A stretch of 6,536 bases of DNA from assembly GCA_030838025.1 (NCBI GenBank), contig JAUTXM010000265.1:1-6536 (forward strand), read 5' to 3'. The DNA comes from Acidimicrobiaceae bacterium (GTDB lineage: Bacteria; Actinomycetota; Acidimicrobiia; Acidimicrobiales; Palsa-688). The translations under genes and the position numbers were made by a program. Under the pieces are notes generated by a model, which had not been told where the DNA came from, made no database searches, and saw nothing but the letters and a program-made list of their open reading frames with translations. How positions within the stretch are numbered: position 1 is the stretch's first letter; each line of letters begins with the position of its first letter. Below are positions 5,365-6,536 of the stretch, piece by piece.

Positions 5365-5551
5365 GGGTGTACTGGGCATTCGGTTTCGGCTCTGGCGCGG
5401 CTTTGGGGTGAGTTCAGCGCTTTGGGCCCGGTTGTTGTCGCAGGACGGCAATAAGTGGGTCCAAAGTGTTGAAGTGCACCCAAAGCGTCGGTAGCGGTCG
5501 CCGGCTCAACCCCGATGCGGGCACGATGCGGCCTTACGCCTGGCGCCCGGG

Positions 5552-6286
5552 TCAGGTATTGGGCCCCCGGCCGGTGGAACCGGGCACCACGGGATGGATT
5601 TCCAGGTCGCAGAGGCTGCCGGTGGCGAGACGGACCGAGTGGGTTTCGTTGGGCGGAGTAATCAGCAACGTCGTGTAGGTCGGGCAAGCGGACTGGCTCG
5701 GAGTCGGCGCGAGGAGGCCTTCGACAGACGCCGAGGCCGTTGTCCCGGTGGCCAGGGACACCGTCGGTTCGGGCCCGAGCAGTCCGACGCCGGCCAGGTA
5801 GCCGTTGGTGGTCCGCCGGGCGCTCACCACGTGGGCGCCATCGGCAGCCAGCCCGTCGGCGCCCGGGTATCCGTGCATGACACAGGGCGGTCCGAGGTCC
5901 CGGAAGACGATGATCGTGCCCCCGTGCCCGGCGCCGCTGGAGAGTTCCGCGGTCGTGATCGCAAGCTGGGCGGTGGTGCAATGGCCCGACACGGGCGTCG
6001 TCGTGGGTGCTGCCACTGGCGCAGCGGTGGTGGTCGGTGAGGGTGAGGTGCTGGCGGGCAAGGTGCTGGCGGGTGAGGTGCTGGCAGGCGCGGTGTCGGC
6101 GGGCGAGGTGCTGGTGGTGGTGCCGTTGCCCGCGCCTGCCTTTGTGGGGGTGGTGCTGGTGGTGGTGCCGTTGCCCGCGCCTGCCTTTGTGGGGGTGGCG
6201 TGGCATGCCGCCAGCCAGACAACCAGTGTCACGCTCCCTGCCATCGTCCATATTCGTGTGATCTTCAAAGGTCTGCCTTTACTCAC
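5552..6286 (-). CDS. DUF4232-like lipoprotein
   Basis: 244 residues on the minus strand. The N-terminus is a lipoprotein signal: basic start, hydrophobic stretch AGSVTLVVWLAAC, and lipobox LAAC with C28 as the lipidated cysteine. Residues 31-100 are a Thr/Ser/Pro/Ala linker containing two identical 15-residue units (31-45, 46-60) and ASTSP-type repeats. Residues 101-235 resemble DUF4232: C103, then GGTIIVFRDLGPPCVMHGYP (122-141) with C135, followed by C201 and C226, giving two possible disulfides. The domain has no known enzyme activity and is found on exported actinobacterial proteins, so this protein should sit on the outer face of the membrane. Start: GTG at 6286 overlaps the upstream stop as GTGA, suggesting translational coupling. 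TTG at 6268 is an alternative, with AAAGG 7 bases upstream, and keeps a complete signal peptide. Confidence 0.88.
   Translation of the reverse strand: MSKGRPLKITRIWTMAGSVTLVVWLAACHATPTKAGAGNGTTTSTTPTKAGAGNGTTTSTSPADTAPASTSPASTLPASTSPSPTTTAAPVAAPTTTPVSGHCTTAQLAITTAELSSGAGHGGTIIVFRDLGPPCVMHGYPGADGLAADGAHVVSARRTTNGYLAGVGLLGPEPTVSLATGTTASASVEGLLAPTPSQSACPTYTTLLITPPNETHSVRLATGSLCDLEIHPVVPGSTGRGPNT
6107..6196. repeat. Perfect 45-bp tandem duplication in the lipoprotein linker
   Basis: Positions 6107-6151 and 6152-6196 are identical over all 45 bases. The length is a multiple of three, so the duplication adds 15 residues (TPTKAGAGNGTTTST) to the linker in frame. Immediately downstream in the gene (6047-6106) are degenerate 15-base units encoding ASTSP-like repeats. 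Perfect identity implies a recent duplication or ongoing homogenisation. Linker length is likely to vary between strains (inference). Confidence 0.95.
6276..6280 (-). promoter_or_regulatory. Ribosome site for the alternative TTG start of the lipoprotein
   Basis: Read on the minus strand this is AAAGG, 7 bases before TTG at 6268-6266. It lies inside the reading frame if translation begins at GTG 6286. It is the only Shine-Dalgarno-like sequence near either start, so it favours the shorter protein, whereas the GTGA overlap favours the longer one. Confidence 0.35.
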
Positions 6287-6536
6287 GAGGAAATGATTGC
6301 AATCTGGGCCTCGTTGAGGGCCCGGCGCCGCGTCCCCAACCGGGCCGGTTCGCGAAGGCGCCGCGTCATTTCATGGCTCGGGGAATCCTGACGACGGTAT
6401 TCGATGGGAAGAAACGCACGCGTGCCCAGCCAACCGGACCCGAGGTGACCGTCACCGAGGTACCCCCCCCCCATGGCCTTCCCAGTCGCAGGGTCGACCG
6501 GCCGGTGATCCGGGGGTGGTCGTTGCGGCGCGTCGT
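6283..6536 (-). CDS. Partial unrecognised gene, C-terminal end, open at window edge
   Basis: The minus-strand frame is open from the window edge to TGA at 6283-6285. The C-terminal part, TRAFLPIEYRRQDSPSHEMT then RRLREPARLGTRRRALNEAQ and IAIISS, has normal amino-acid composition and G/C-rich third positions, and looks genuinely coding. I do not recognise the family. The Arg-rich tail and absence of hydrophobic stretches suggest a cytoplasmic protein. Its stop overlaps the lipoprotein start as GTGA, so the two probably share a transcript. A run of ten C on the plus strand (6463-6472) falls in the frame. Upstream of it another frame has the more coding-like third positions, so a frameshift or assembly error at this run is possible. 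An internal ATG at 6474 could also be a start. Confidence 0.5.
   Translation of the reverse strand, partial: DAPQRPPPDHRPVDPATGKAMGGGYLGDGHLGSGWLGTRAFLPIEYRRQDSPSHEMTRRLREPARLGTRRRALNEAQIAIISS

Larger units (their letters stand above)
4924..5551. other. Region with no firm gene
   Basis: A 5-bp hairpin, GTGCC (4947-4951) with GGCAC (4956-4960), followed by TTT, lies 23 bases after the exported-protein stop and could be a weak terminator. The best coding trace is a short plus-strand frame at 5140-5364. The minus-strand frame that runs from 4980 into the lipoprotein gene is a shadow: it is His/Arg-rich and lacks motifs. A TACAAT at 5088-5093 resembles a -10 box, without a matching -35. Nothing else was recognised. 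Confidence 0.5.

Noticed and set aside
4980..6251. 423-codon minus-strand open frame, the longest in the window
   Set aside because: It overlaps the lipoprotein gene in another frame. The translation is His/Arg/Gly-rich with no domain, and its repeat section is the shadow of the TPTKAGAGNG linker. The frame starting at 6286 has the signal peptide and the DUF4232-like domain.

Overview
The window is high-GC DNA with a strong G/C bias at codon third positions in its clear genes, GTG/TTG start candidates, exported proteins with Ala/Thr/Pro-rich linkers, a DUF4232-like lipoprotein and a DesR-like response-regulator relic. Together these suggest a high-GC actinobacterium. An assignment to Acidimicrobiia or a relative is inference from the look of the small exported proteins, not something the sequence proves.

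Layout, left to right. Positions 1-232 hold no gene I can call but carry a 7-bp tandem repeat that runs up to a VOC-family (glyoxalase fold) gene (233-622, +). Positions 623-1292 appear gene-free and contain a 16-bp minisatellite and two adjacent inverted repeats. These precede a small exported protein with a duplicated acidic HE..ES..EA..EN motif (1293-1679, +). Convergent to it is an HD-domain protein with all the metal and catalytic residues of the MESH1/SpoT-type (p)ppGpp hydrolases and an unusual Trp-rich C-terminal extension (1793-2611, -). A weak 75-codon ORF lies upstream of it on the same strand (2687-2914).

From about 2915 to 4224 the DNA looks like decayed or accessory sequence. 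It holds one low-confidence ORF, a dense cluster of dyads (3401-3474), the frameshifted end of a LuxR/NarL-type response regulator that has lost its DNA-recognition segment (3757-3988), and a 17-bp-arm inverted repeat (4033-4087). Next is an exported, six-cysteine, Gly/Asn/Val-rich repeat protein, probably beta-solenoid (4225-4923, +).

Positions 4924-5551 contain only a doubtful short ORF pair. On the minus strand at the right edge is a two-gene unit: a partial unrecognised gene entering from beyond 6536, whose TGA stop overlaps the GTG start of a DUF4232-like lipoprotein (5552-6286). The lipoprotein linker contains a perfect 45-bp tandem duplication.

The genes do not form one pathway. The common theme is cell-envelope export (three of the five main genes), with one alarmone-type hydrolase and one VOC enzyme. 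I found no convincing multi-gene novel system. The strongest unusual items are the recognition-helix-deleted regulator relic, the two dyad elements at 3401-3474 and 4033-4087, and the HD protein's extension.
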